DNA of 12,930 bases, taken from the NCBI GenBank assembly GCA_044344795.1, contig JBIJCF010000052.1:1-12930 (forward strand), read 5' to 3'. The translations under genes and the position numbers were made by a program. This DNA comes from GCA-2737665 sp044344795. GTDB taxonomy: Bacteria; Bacteroidota; Bacteroidia; Palsa-965. Under the pieces are notes generated by a model, which worked only from the letters and a program-made list of their open reading frames with translations, searched no databases and had not been told where the DNA came from. Shown here piece by piece: positions 5,475 to 12,930 of this stretch (position 1 is its first letter; every line of letters begins with the position of its first letter).

Positions 5475-6821
5475 ATGGATAGACGCCACTTTATAAAACA
5501 GACAACTTTACTATCCATGGGTGGACTTTTAATTCCTTCATCATTTTTTTCTTCTTGTCGCAAGGATATCTTGTTTGAGGAAATAAGCTACGGTGGAAAG
5601 GTTTTAATTATTGGAGCAGGAGCAGCGGGTTTGTATGCGGGATATGTTCTAAAATCTAAAGGTATTAACTTCCAAATTTTAGAAGCGTCTTCCCAATACG
5701 GAGGTCGTCTCGGGAAGCTTTCCGGTTTTGCCAATTTTTCGATCGATCTTGGAGCCCAATGGCTTCATGGTAAGAATAGTATTCTCGGGGATTTGATAGA
5801 AAAGTCAGGTGCGAAGATTACATTGGACGAGAGTACTGAAAGCTATTGGTTCAATAATGAAATTGTAGCCTCTTTACCCAATGACATCATTTCTATTTTT
5901 ACCCGGGAGAACAATGTTCCCGATATTTCGTTTAAGGATTTTGCCGTTCAAGAAGGATACGGGAATGAGTATTCAAATATTGTTGAAGCTATTGCCGGTG
6001 ATTCCGGCGCTGCTGCATCACGAATTTCGGCTTACTGGAAAATTGAAGAAGAAGAAAATTGGGCCAGCGGGAATGACGATTATAAGTTTCAGGAAACTTT
6101 CTTTGACCTGATTGATACACAAATTGCCCAAAAGGTAAACGAACATATTTTACTAAACACTATTGTATCTAAAATTGATTATTCTCAATCTTCGATAATT
6201 GTAACAGATAGCAATAACAACGCATACACAGCCGATAAAGTGATCGTCACCGTTCCAATTACAGTGCTTAAAACCGGAGATATTGAATTTGTTCCTGCTT
6301 TGTCTGCCGAAAAAATAACTGCCTTTTCAAAAATCGGAATGGATGCGGGAATGAAAGTTTTCTTGAAGTTTAGTAATAAATTTTACGACCAAAATATTAT
6401 TGGTGGAGCCATTTGTGCAGCCTATGCCGATGAAAGTATAGGGAAAATTCAAACAGATAATGTGTTGCTTGCTTTTGTAATGGGTACTCAGGCGGAGTAT
6501 TTGACATCGTTAGGCAGTGATGCCGCTATTACTGCTGCCTTACTTCAAGAGTTGGACACCATGTATAACGGTCAGGCAACCGCATCATTTATTTCAGCCC
6601 ATGTTGAAAACTGGACTACTCATCAGTTCATTAGAGGAGCGTATTCTTATAGCACTATCGGCATGGGAGATGCACGACAAATTGCGGCTAAATCGGTGGA
6701 TAAGAAACTATATTTTGCCGGTGAAGCAATGAATACATCTAGTCATCATCAAACTGTTCACGGGGCTTTAGAAACAGGCTATAGGGAAGTTATTAATATT
6801 TTGAACGACATTAAAAAATGA
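5475..6821 (+). CDS. FAD-dependent amine oxidase with Tat/lipoprotein leader
   Basis: This is a 448-residue flavoprotein of the monoamine/polyamine oxidase family, which oxidises C-N bonds and passes electrons to oxygen. The leader has RRHFIK (residues 3-8), matching the twin-arginine consensus RRxFxK. A hydrophobic stretch follows, then SFFSSC with Cys28 as a possible lipidation site, so the protein is probably exported folded with FAD and membrane-anchored. The FAD-binding site is VLIIGAGAAGLYAG (Gly47, 49, 52) with the acidic Glu70 ending the second strand, then YGGRLG and LGAQWLHG. GMKVFLKF holds Lys294, the position of the lysine near flavin N5 in polyamine oxidases. The C-terminal FAD motif YFAGEAMN.....HGALETGYR (about 413-438) is complete. 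The substrate is unknown. The stop overlaps the next start by 4 bases (ATGA), so the barrel protein is co-translated. Confidence 0.9.
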   Translation: MDRRHFIKQTTLLSMGGLLIPSSFFSSCRKDILFEEISYGGKVLIIGAGAAGLYAGYVLKSKGINFQILEASSQYGGRLGKLSGFANFSIDLGAQWLHGKNSILGDLIEKSGAKITLDESTESYWFNNEIVASLPNDIISIFTRENNVPDISFKDFAVQEGYGNEYSNIVEAIAGDSGAAASRISAYWKIEEEENWASGNDDYKFQETFFDLIDTQIAQKVNEHILLNTIVSKIDYSQSSIIVTDSNNNAYTADKVIVTVPITVLKTGDIEFVPALSAEKITAFSKIGMDAGMKVFLKFSNKFYDQNIIGGAICAAYADESIGKIQTDNVLLAFVMGTQAEYLTSLGSDAAITAALLQELDTMYNGQATASFISAHVENWTTHQFIRGAYSYSTIGMGDARQIAAKSVDKKLYFAGEAMNTSSHHQTVHGALETGYREVINILNDIKK

Positions 6822-7498
6822 GGACGATAGTGTTTAGTCTGCTCTTATTCAATTATAGTATAGGAATGGCACAGGAGTTAAGAACAGATGTTTCGTATAA
6901 ATACATGTTTGCAGGTAAGTGGGATAAGGCTGTTCAAACCTACAATTTTAGTCGACCGTTTCTTGATCATAAGCAGCCCTTGTTGAAGCACGGATTAAAT
7001 GCGTCGGTGTCATACATTTTTAAATCGCCTAATTACTTCAAACAAGGGTTAACTATGTCGTATTCATATTTCAGAAGCTCTGCTGAAAATGTAAATCTGA
7101 ACAGTGTATTAAATTTGCACGCATTGAATATCGGATACATTTTGAGTTATAGTAGCGATGAAAAAGCTAATGGACTTTACACAGATGTTATCACTTCTTT
7201 GGTATCGGGCAGGCTTAATAGAAGTATTAATGGATTGCCAATTGAAGATGATGGGGTTAAAGTAAGAGCACTTGCTGTCGGAGTCGAACTGAGTATGAAA
7301 GCCGGCTATAGTCTGAGCGTAAATGATAAAATGAGTTTTTCGCCTTACGCCCTTATAGGCTATGCGCCATATATTTATTCGCCCTATGGTGAAGCCGTAA
7401 TTAATCAAACCAAGGAGCTGGTTCATGGTAGTTGGACAGGAATGTTTACGGCCCAACTTGGGTTGAGTGTGCATATTATGCGTACCCCAAATAATTGA
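6818..7498 (+). CDS. Outer-membrane beta-barrel protein coupled to the amine oxidase
   Basis: This is a 226-residue protein with a signal peptide (residues 1-19, ending IGMAQ). The mature part contains repeated amphipathic stretches with aromatic girdle residues (SYKYMFAG, LTMSYSYFRSS, LHALNIGYILSYSS, MSFSPYALIGYAPYIYSPY, MFTAQLGLSVHI), as in outer-membrane barrels. No named family is recognised. Its ATG lies within the ATGA overlap with the oxidase stop, which implies a functional link: a pore or partner for an exported oxidase is a plausible inference. The protein ends SVHIMRTPNN rather than in an aromatic residue, so the last strand is not at the very C-terminus. Only a weak stem follows it. 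Confidence 0.7.
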   Translation: MRTIVFSLLLFNYSIGMAQELRTDVSYKYMFAGKWDKAVQTYNFSRPFLDHKQPLLKHGLNASVSYIFKSPNYFKQGLTMSYSYFRSSAENVNLNSVLNLHALNIGYILSYSSDEKANGLYTDVITSLVSGRLNRSINGLPIEDDGVKVRALAVGVELSMKAGYSLSVNDKMSFSPYALIGYAPYIYSPYGEAVINQTKELVHGSWTGMFTAQLGLSVHIMRTPNN

Positions 7499-7577
7499 CA
7501 CTACTACCACTTATTAAAATGTATAAGGCAACTCACTTTTTCTCCCGGTGCAAATTTCTCTGAATTAAACAAAATCC

Positions 7578-7829
7578 ATGAACTCCACTAAATCAAACCT
7601 ATTATTTTGGATTGGAATTATCACTGCAACCTGGTTCGCTTTAATCGGTATTGCTTGGGCGTACTATGCTTGCTTGGTTATTGCTTATCCTTTCGGGTTG
7701 ACGAGTTTTTTGATTTGGAGGAGCATTAAAAGAGATGGAAAATCCCGAAACAAATTCATCCCGATTATTTTAATAATTGGTCTGGTGTTTTCTATTTCGG
7801 TACTGTTGTATTTGATGCTTGTCGATTGA
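7578..7829 (+). CDS. Small three-helix membrane protein
   Basis: This 83-residue protein has three hydrophobic segments, at about residues 8-26, 28-47 and 60-81. A basic loop, RSIKRDGKSRNK, lies between the second and third and probably faces the cytoplasm. I recognise no family. The start ATG 7578 follows AAAATCC without a Shine-Dalgarno sequence. It lies 79 bp after the barrel gene and may share its transcript. It could be a real small membrane protein or a fragment of a larger one; the regular hydrophobic pattern favours a real gene. Confidence 0.6.
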   Translation: MNSTKSNLLFWIGIITATWFALIGIAWAYYACLVIAYPFGLTSFLIWRSIKRDGKSRNKFIPIILIIGLVFSISVLLYLMLVD

Positions 7830-7951
7830 ACTAAAGCACGTGACAGCGATGTTCTCGGATTTCTTTCTTGGCATGTTTGGTGATCCTGCGCATTGCGCGG
7901 AGCTTTGGTTTTTAATTATCTCTAAATTCGTTAGCAATAAAACGTGCAAAA

Positions 7952-8464
7952 ATGATTCAAGCCTTTAAATATTTTGCTAAGAATCTATCGCTATTTTTTT
8001 CCTGTTTCTTATAATCTTTACTATTGATCGGCATCACTTGTACCAGGTGGCTTCCAAGCCGGATTTGGGCCCGTTCGAGTCGGATGTTGCTATGTATTAT
8101 TCGTACTTGCCGGCTTTCTTTTAGGGCACACCTCAGGAGTTAGCGTCGATTTGTAAAGAAAACCGGTACACCATCGGAATGGCGATCATGTATTCGCCTG
8201 CTTTTTTTTGGAGATGCAATTGCACGACAATTTGGAGAAAAAGTAAACGGTTATTCTAAGCCGTATCAGCGGGCAATAAGATGGGGGAGCGTGATCTTTG
8301 CTTTTATTGGACTTTGGTTTGCCAGAATAAACCTGTTGATGTTCTTTAGTGATACCGTCATGTTGATTGCATTAGCTTGTGTATTTTTCGATACAAATTT
8401 GTTTTACTATACGTTCAGTGCAGGAGAAATGGTATCAGAGATGATTGATCTGGAGTTTCGTTAA
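7952..8464 (+). pseudogene. Multi-helix membrane protein gene (glycosyltransferase-like), decayed
   Basis: Three frames must be joined. ATG 7952 reads MIQAFKYFAKNLSLFFSCFL and stops at TAA 8012. From 8011 another frame reads IIFTIDRHHLYQVASK, then PFESDVAMYYSYLPAFF, a TAG at 8122-8124, then CKENRYTIGMAIMYSPAFF. After the eight-T run (8202-8209) a third frame, from 8210, reads GDAIARQFGEKVNGYSKPYQ, then RAIRWGSVIFAFIGLWFARI, FFSDTVMLIALACVFFDTNL and FYYTFSAGEM, ending at TAA 8462-8464. The order (DV..YYSYLPA, YTIGMAIMYSPAFF, GYSKPYQ, TNLFYYT) matches the N-terminal part of a large Bacteroidota polytopic protein, probably a glycosyltransferase-like membrane protein, from memory. Two indels, one nonsense change and loss of the 3' portion mark it as dead. 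Confidence 0.7.
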
Positions 8465-8489
8465 GGACTATGTGGAACTGTGTCCTTAA
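8461..8489 (+). terminator. 8-bp hairpin at the end of the membrane pseudogene
   Basis: TTAAGGAC (8461-8468) pairs perfectly with GTCCTTAA (8482-8489) around 13 bases, and AAAT follows. The left arm contains the pseudogene's TAA. It may be a weak terminator; the T-tract is missing. Confidence 0.35.
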
Positions 8490-8536
8490 AAATCTGCACG
8501 TTCCGAATTGTGGATACATGATCATCATTCCGAGTG

Positions 8537-8544
8537 TAATTTTG
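8537..8544 (+). promoter_or_regulatory. -7 box of the potassium channel gene
   Basis: TAATTTTG matches the Bacteroidota -7 consensus TAnnTTTG, 40 bp before ATG 8585. A good -33 TTTG is not seen at the usual distance; TTG at 8508-8510 is rather far upstream. Confidence 0.45.
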
Positions 8545-8584
8545 CTTTGTTAAACGTTGTAATCTCATTCTAAAAATCACCTCT

Positions 8585-8899
8585 ATGTTCGTTTGGAAAG
8601 CCGTTGTTGACTTTATTAGTGATAAGCAGTATCGCGAGTTATTAATTGCTACTACCGTAGTTTTGGTGCTTGGTGCATTCGTGTTTCAATGGATTGAAGG
8701 GTGGCGATTTCTGGATGCACTGTATTTCTGCGTATGTACGTTAACTACGATTGGTTATGGAGACGTGACTCCTCAAACCGATTTCGGTAAAGTGTTTAAT
8801 ATGTTTTACATTTTAGTAGGCCTAGGTTTGATCTTGGGTTTCATTAATATTGTTGGCAGGCACCTGAGTGATACGCGCAAGAAGATGACGGGTAAGTAA
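8585..8899 (+). CDS. Two-helix potassium channel
   Basis: This 104-residue protein has the minimal pore layout. The first membrane helix is at about residues 18-36, followed by a pore helix (FLDALYFCVCTL). The selectivity filter TTIGYGD (residues 54-60) is the textbook K+ filter. The second membrane helix is at about 71-91, and the protein ends in a short basic tail. It would assemble as a tetramer in the inner membrane. There is no RCK/TrkA-N regulatory domain, so gating by ligand is not evident, and the protein is near the lower size limit of the Ion_trans_2 family. It has its own -7 box at 8537 and is monocistronic. The 8900-9030 gap that follows shows no gene or clear structure. Confidence 0.93.
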   Translation: MFVWKAVVDFISDKQYRELLIATTVVLVLGAFVFQWIEGWRFLDALYFCVCTLTTIGYGDVTPQTDFGKVFNMFYILVGLGLILGFINIVGRHLSDTRKKMTGK

Positions 8900-9030
8900 A
8901 TAGGGTAAAGTTGGCAGCTGTTACTACGTGATATAGTCTCTCCATATTAATTGTGAATTAAATACGGCATCTGCGCTTCTGGGCGTGAACATTAATGCTA
9001 CCTTCACCCACTAATTAACACATCTTATCC

Positions 9031-11163
9031 ATGAACAAAAATTTTACTTTACTGGGAGCATTAATGCTGTCGGGAATGGTAATGACTGCACAGCAGAACA
9101 GCTCTGTAGTTATTAACCAAGGAGGCGGGCCTCCTACAATAACAGATTCGGTAACCTTTACCGGAGGAATTTCTACTTGGACAGTGCCTTGCGGTGTAAC
9201 GTCTATTAACATTTCGGCTTACGGTGCTCAAGGTGGCAACGGTGCAACCGGTGGTAACAACGCGACCGGTGGATTCGGTGGCTTGGGTGGCACAGTTACT
9301 GCAACCATGAACGTTACTCCTGGTCAAATTCTGAATATTTTCGTTGGCGGTGCCGGGGCGCAAGGTATAGGCGGCTTTAATGGCGGTGGTAACGGCGGTT
9401 CTCAAAATGCAGGTGGTGGCGGAGGTGCTACAGATATTCGCATTAACGGCACGGCATTGACAGATCGTGTACTAGTTGCCGGTGGCGGCGGCGGGGGTGG
9501 TCGTGCGGGTTGCGAGCAGGTACAGGTTGCAGGTGGCAATGGTGGTTTGGGCGGTAACGGTGCGGGTGCAAATGGTACTGATGCTCCAACGCCAGGCGGT
9601 GTTGCGGGTGGTGGCTTCGGTGCTCCGGGTCTTAACGGCGGCGCTGCAGGTATTGGATGCGGCGGCTTCTTAGGAGCTCCGGGTAATAACGGCACTCTGG
9701 GCCAAGGTGGTAACGGTGGTAACGGGCAATCTTGTTGCTGTTTCTCTTTTGCAAGTATCCCTGGTGGCGGCGGTGGCGGCGGCGGCTTTGATGGCGGCGG
9801 CGGCGGCGGCGGTGGTTCTGCAGGGACTACAGGCTGTTCCGGTAACGATAAAGGGGCCGGTGGCGGTGGTGCCGGTGGTAGCAATTATGGAGCTGTGACT
9901 TTAAGTAACTATAACCAGTTGACTGCTTCACGTGCAGGAAACGGTGCGGTATATATATCTTATCTAACTCCCACACCCGGCCTAACAACTACGGCATACA
10001 GTTCAACAACATTCTGCGCAGGTGATCAATTTACTGTTGATGCCGCTGATTCATACGGTAATGCCACCTCTTTTCAGTGGGCAGTTACTGGTGACCTATC
10101 ATTGCTTAGTGGTCAGGGTACAGGTACGGTAACTATAACTATGGGAACGAACGGTGGTGATATTATAGTTTATGGCGAGAATTCTTGCGGACAAGGGATT
10201 GCTGATACTGTTACGTTCACGGGATTGGCATTGCCTGTTGTAACAGCTACAGCAGCTGATTCAGCTGTATGTCTTGGAGATTCTACTGTGCTAACTGCTG
10301 GTGGAGCATTTACTTATGTTTGGTCTCCTATTAACTCGAACAGCGCAATTACATCGATTACACCATCTGTGTCGGGTACATATTCTGTAACTGGAACTGA
10401 TGTAAATGGTTGTGTAAATACAGCATCTGTTAATGTAAATGTGAATTTATTACCTACCGTTATCGCTTCGGCAATGCTTCCTGCTATTTGTGATGGTAAT
10501 TCTGATACATTGATGGCTTCAGGTGCTAATAGCTACTCGTGGAGTTCAGGAGGCTCCTCTGCGATTGAAGTGGTTATGCCTACATCTACATCTACGTATA
10601 CAGTTATTGGTACAGACGTTAATGGTTGTTCCAACACGGCTGCAGTAACAGTAATTGTAAATCCCCTGCCAACTGTAGCACTCAGTACTTTATCACCTGT
10701 TTGTGTTAACGATGGAATATTTGCATTGAGTCAGGGAAGCCCAGTAGGAGGAGTATACAGCGGTCCGGGTGTTGGAAGCGGTAACTTCTCTCCAGCATTA
10801 GCGGGAATTGGGACACATGTGATAACATATACTTATACTGACAGTGCTGGTTGCGCGAACTCAGCGACACAGAATATTGCTGTTGATGCATGCACAGGAA
10901 TCACGGAGTTTAATGTTGGTAATATTTTAGTTGCTAATCCAAATCCGGCGACTGATTTGTTGACTCTGTCTTGGAACTCAACCCTACGAGTTGCAGTAAT
11001 TGAAGTTTTAGATGTGCAAGGTCGTATAGTGAATACTATATCCAACCCAACAACATCAAGCGTAAATATTGATGTGGTTAGTTTGCCTGCAGGTGTTTAT
11101 ACCATTCGCGTAATTGACAACGTGAACAAAGTAACTCCTCAGACTACTTTCATCAAGAAGTAA
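9031..11163 (+). CDS. Secreted glycine-rich surface protein with Ig-like repeats and T9SS sorting domain
   Basis: This is a 710-residue exported protein. The signal peptide (1-21) ends MVMTAQ. A strand-rich entry (SWxVP-like TWTVPCGVTSINISAYGAQ, from about 49) leads into a glycine-rich domain to about residue 305. It contains ILNIFVGGAGAQG, GGGGGATDIRING and RVLVAGGGGGGG, the marks of the ALK/LTK-type glycine-rich domain. Long GGC/GGT runs occur at about 9767-9817, and Cys235-237 form a triple. From about 320 come cysteine-bearing Ig/PKD-like modules. Two are clear tandem copies (about 402-473 and 474-548), each with a TGTDVNGC- or IGTDVNGC-type motif. A third (about 549-620) has GGVYSGPGVGSG. 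The last 85 residues (NPNPATDLLTLSW, VLDVQGRIV, LPAGVYTIRV, FIKK) are a type A T9SS sorting domain. It should be carried through the outer membrane by T9SS and attached to the surface or released. It is monocistronic, with a terminator 17 bp after the stop. Confidence 0.92.
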   Translation: MNKNFTLLGALMLSGMVMTAQQNSSVVINQGGGPPTITDSVTFTGGISTWTVPCGVTSINISAYGAQGGNGATGGNNATGGFGGLGGTVTATMNVTPGQILNIFVGGAGAQGIGGFNGGGNGGSQNAGGGGGATDIRINGTALTDRVLVAGGGGGGGRAGCEQVQVAGGNGGLGGNGAGANGTDAPTPGGVAGGGFGAPGLNGGAAGIGCGGFLGAPGNNGTLGQGGNGGNGQSCCCFSFASIPGGGGGGGGFDGGGGGGGGSAGTTGCSGNDKGAGGGGAGGSNYGAVTLSNYNQLTASRAGNGAVYISYLTPTPGLTTTAYSSTTFCAGDQFTVDAADSYGNATSFQWAVTGDLSLLSGQGTGTVTITMGTNGGDIIVYGENSCGQGIADTVTFTGLALPVVTATAADSAVCLGDSTVLTAGGAFTYVWSPINSNSAITSITPSVSGTYSVTGTDVNGCVNTASVNVNVNLLPTVIASAMLPAICDGNSDTLMASGANSYSWSSGGSSAIEVVMPTSTSTYTVIGTDVNGCSNTAAVTVIVNPLPTVALSTLSPVCVNDGIFALSQGSPVGGVYSGPGVGSGNFSPALAGIGTHVITYTYTDSAGCANSATQNIAVDACTGITEFNVGNILVANPNPATDLLTLSWNSTLRVAVIEVLDVQGRIVNTISNPTTSSVNIDVVSLPAGVYTIRVIDNVNKVTPQTTFIKK

Positions 11164-11180
11164 TCGCGGTTATGATTTTG

Positions 11181-11214
11181 AAAAGGCTGTTTCCGAAAGG
11201 AGACGGCCTTTTTT
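11181..11214 (+). terminator. Rho-independent terminator of the surface protein gene
   Basis: AAAAGGCTGTTTCC (11181-11194) pairs with GGAGACGGCCTTTT (11199-11212) over 14 bp with two G-U pairs and a GAAA tetraloop. It runs into a T-run ending at 11214. This is a textbook intrinsic terminator, 17 bp after the stop codon. Confidence 0.92.
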
Positions 11215-11218
11215 GTTT

Positions 11219-11259
11219 ATGGTTATTGATGTCAATAGTTATCGGGACAAAATAACCAT
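11219..11259. repeat. REP-like hairpin unit 1
   Basis: ATGGTTATT (11219-11227) pairs with AATAACCAT (11251-11259). The 23-base loop contains ATAGTTATCGGGACAAA, which recurs in altered form at 11323-11340 within the loop of another stem. Confidence 0.5.
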
Positions 11260-11277
11260 TATAAAGTACACCGGACG

Positions 11278-11294
11278 TTTCGATAGGCTCAATC
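11278..11294. repeat. Copy of the TTTCGA(C/T)A(A/G)GCTCAA motif
   Basis: TTTCGATAGGCTCAATC matches the complement of the terminator loop region (GGTTGAGCTTGTCGAAA) at 11360-11376 in 14 of 17 bases, in opposite orientation. Its own flanks pair poorly, so it looks like a decayed unit. Confidence 0.4.
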
Positions 11295-11312
11295 TACATT
11301 GCTAAAACGTTT

Positions 11313-11345
11313 ATTGATGCGGATAGCTAGCGGGACGAAATCAAT
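11313..11345. repeat. REP-like hairpin unit 2
   Basis: ATTGAT (11313-11318) pairs with ATCAAT (11340-11345). The 21-base loop carries ATAGCTAGCGGGACGAA, matching the loop of unit 1 (ATAGTTATCGGGACAAA) at 14 of 17 positions, while the stems differ entirely. Confidence 0.5.
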
Positions 11346-11350
11346 GCAAA

Positions 11351-11387
11351 AACAAAGGTGGTTGAGCTTGTCGAAACCACCTTTGTT
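11351..11387 (-). terminator. Terminator of hrpB, with repeat-type loop
   Basis: AACAAAGGTGGTT (11351-11363) pairs perfectly with AACCACCTTTGTT (11375-11387) over 13 bp around the 11-base loop GAGCTTGTCGA. Read on the minus strand, the stem runs into TTTTTGC, so it would terminate hrpB transcription, whose stop is 12 bp away. It also stands as a barrier on the plus strand. Confidence 0.75.
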
Positions 11388-11399
11388 CTTACCAATCCA

Positions 11400-12930
11400 T
11401 CATAACTTCCTTTTCACCGCTCCTTTCACCGCCATGGCCGTTGTAGGATCATCGGGCCAGGAATGCTTGTGGTATTTGATGCGTAGTTCTTTTTTGATTT
11501 CCGGATAACCGGTTTTCCAGAAGCCTTCTAGATCTTGCGTAATCTGAACGGGTCGGAATGCAGGAGATAATAAGTGTATCAATAACTTCGTTCTGCCGTC
11601 GTTAATTGTTGGCGTTGTTTTCCATCCGAAAACTTCTTGTAAACGTACAGCAAGAATAGGTTGCCCTCCATTCTCAGCATACTGAATGGTAATTTCACTG
11701 CCACTCGGTACTGCTATTTTCTTTGGTGCAATGCGGTCGATGGCTTGTTGTTGTTCCCAGGATAATTGTTGCGCCATAATTTCTCCCAAAGGCAATGCGT
11801 TAACATCAGCTAAGGTTTTGCAGGCAGAAATATGATTCTTCAAATAGCGTTCAGGATGCTCTTGCAGTGTGCTCATGGAAAAGTCAGGTAATTCCAATTC
11901 AGGTCTCCATTGCTGAACGGCTTGTAAGCGCTGTATTTCGTTCAATTGTTCTTCACTTGGGCGTAATCCTTCTTTGCGTATTACTTGAAACCAAACTTCT
12001 TCTATCTCCTGCTGATCAACACCGTTTAATTTTTCTTCTTTAACACATAATTGAAATATTCTCCATTCGCGTTTACAAATTAATGTTTGAATACGTTCAT
12101 CATAATGCACAATTTCAATGGGCAACGCTTGTTCCAAAAGATCATCAGCATGGAAAACTGCCGCAGTGAAAATTTTCCCTGTTCCTCCTGTACCTTCGTC
12201 TAATTCAGCTACAGCCAGCCATTCTTCATCCGTTAATACATCGCCTTTGTTCAAAGCTGCAATGCGTCCGTTAGCTAAACGATAACGCCCGGAAGTATCG
12301 ATGCGTTTCGCAATGCGTTCGGGATAAGCAGATGCGATCAATTGCCCGATTTCCGCAGCATCAGGCGAATACGGTTGATCTTGTGCTTTGATGATTTGCA
12401 TCCAGCGTTTCGCAATTCGACTAATGTTATCCATTGCTCTACGATCACCACTTGTTGGTTTTTTCCCACGGTAATCGCGTAGTGCATGCAAACGTAACGC
12501 AAGATCGGCACCTTCCTGTCGAGGTAATGGGTCTCGTTCTTCCAGCAATGCAGCAACATCGCACGCAGCAGCTGCTACATTCAACGATTTACCTGTCAGC
12601 AATAAATGCGCTATACGCGGATGTGTTGCGAGTTGTAATAATTGTTTGCCGTGCGTTGTTATTTTATCATTGTCAATCGCACGCAATGCAATTAAAATTT
12701 CACGTGCGCGCTCCAGATGTGTTGCAGGCGGCTCGACTAACAGCATCGGCAATTTAGTGGAGGTATATCCCCAATTGGTGATTTCTAGTAAGAAATCGGT
12801 GAGATCGGCTTCGAGAATTTCCGGAATACGTTGCGGTGTAAGTTGCCTATTGATGACTTCCGGCCATAAGCGATAACACACTCCGGGACCTAATCGCCCT
12901 GCACGCCCTGCGCGTTGTGTTGCCGCATCC
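11400..12930 (-). CDS. hrpB: ATP-dependent RNA helicase HrpB, C-terminal two thirds (partial)
   Basis: The frame is open to the right edge of the window, so the N-terminus and the ATP-binding domain are missing. About 509 residues are visible, of roughly 820-840 in the family. The first codons at the edge encode QRAGRAGRLGPGVCYRLW, helicase motif VI with its arginine fingers, which ends the second RecA-like domain. The winged-helix and ratchet part follows, then the HrpB-specific C-terminal domain: VPSGSEITI, ILAVRLQEVFGW, LLIHLLSPAFRPVQITQDLEG, FWKTGYPEIKKELR.KYHKH, SWPDDP. HrpB is a DEAH-box helicase of poorly known role, thought to act on RNA. GTG 12879-12881 lies within motif VI and is not the start. 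The stop is TGA at 11400-11402, followed by a terminator at 11351-11387. The gene is convergent with the surface protein gene. Confidence 0.95.
   Translation of the reverse strand, partial: DAATQRAGRAGRLGPGVCYRLWPEVINRQLTPQRIPEILEADLTDFLLEITNWGYTSTKLPMLLVEPPATHLERAREILIALRAIDNDKITTHGKQLLQLATHPRIAHLLLTGKSLNVAAAACDVAALLEERDPLPRQEGADLALRLHALRDYRGKKPTSGDRRAMDNISRIAKRWMQIIKAQDQPYSPDAAEIGQLIASAYPERIAKRIDTSGRYRLANGRIAALNKGDVLTDEEWLAVAELDEGTGGTGKIFTAAVFHADDLLEQALPIEIVHYDERIQTLICKREWRIFQLCVKEEKLNGVDQQEIEEVWFQVIRKEGLRPSEEQLNEIQRLQAVQQWRPELELPDFSMSTLQEHPERYLKNHISACKTLADVNALPLGEIMAQQLSWEQQQAIDRIAPKKIAVPSGSEITIQYAENGGQPILAVRLQEVFGWKTTPTINDGRTKLLIHLLSPAFRPVQITQDLEGFWKTGYPEIKKELRIKYHKHSWPDDPTTAMAVKGAVKRKL

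Noticed and set aside
7928..7936. CGTTAGCA in the gap after the small membrane protein, like the right end of the attC-like repeat
   Set aside because: Only 8 bases match and there is no complementary left arm nearby; chance is sufficient.
9402..9884. Proline-rich 160-residue open frame on the minus strand
   Set aside because: It is the antisense shadow of the glycine codon runs (GGC/GGT read as Pro/Ala) in the surface protein gene.
1..12930. CRISPR array or intact insertion sequence
   Set aside because: No regularly spaced direct repeats and no transposase reading frame were seen on either strand.

Overview
The base composition and gene content point to a member of the Bacteroidota, most likely Flavobacteriales or a close relative. 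The evidence is a large secreted protein ending in a type IX secretion (T9SS) sorting domain, A-rich start regions without clear Shine-Dalgarno sequences, -7 boxes matching or close to TAnnTTTG, and small outer-membrane proteins with short signal peptides ending AQ. The genus cannot be read from the sequence.

Layout. Positions 1-147 hold the 3' end of an unidentified gene. Two short gene groups follow: a small outer-membrane barrel with an SDR-type dehydratase/epimerase gene broken by one in-frame TAA (318-1816), and an intact NAD(P)-binding SDR with an exported alpha/beta hydrolase (2052-3513). Both groups are preceded by the same pairing of a 16-bp dyad with an ACATTTGT core and a second inverted repeat beside the start codon, so they may be controlled alike.

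Positions 3583-5474 look like an accessory patch. A DinB-like gene and an SRPBCC gene stand alone, separated by a 135-bp imperfect inverted repeat that resembles an integron attC site and carries an outward promoter-like sequence. The SRPBCC gene is bracketed by short inverted repeats. Next comes a decayed GIY-YIG endonuclease gene, unmarked by any long open frame, whose C-terminal codons run through a tRNA T-arm-like sequence into a 19-bp hairpin. A similar T-loop-like tail plus hairpin lies just before the GIY-YIG gene, so the nuclease sits between two copies of a tail-plus-hairpin unit.

Positions 5475-7498 encode a translationally overlapping pair: a flavin amine oxidase with a Tat/lipoprotein leader, and an outer-membrane barrel. 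A small three-helix membrane protein follows, then the wreck of a larger multi-helix membrane protein (7952-8464: two frameshifts, one stop, 3' truncation), and a compact two-helix potassium channel. At 9031-11163 is a 710-residue surface protein with an ALK/LTK-type glycine-rich domain, Ig-like repeats and a T9SS signal, closed by a clear terminator. The 11213-11399 gap contains hairpins with variable stems and recurring loop sequences (REP-like). The window ends in the C-terminal two thirds of the ATP-dependent helicase HrpB on the minus strand.
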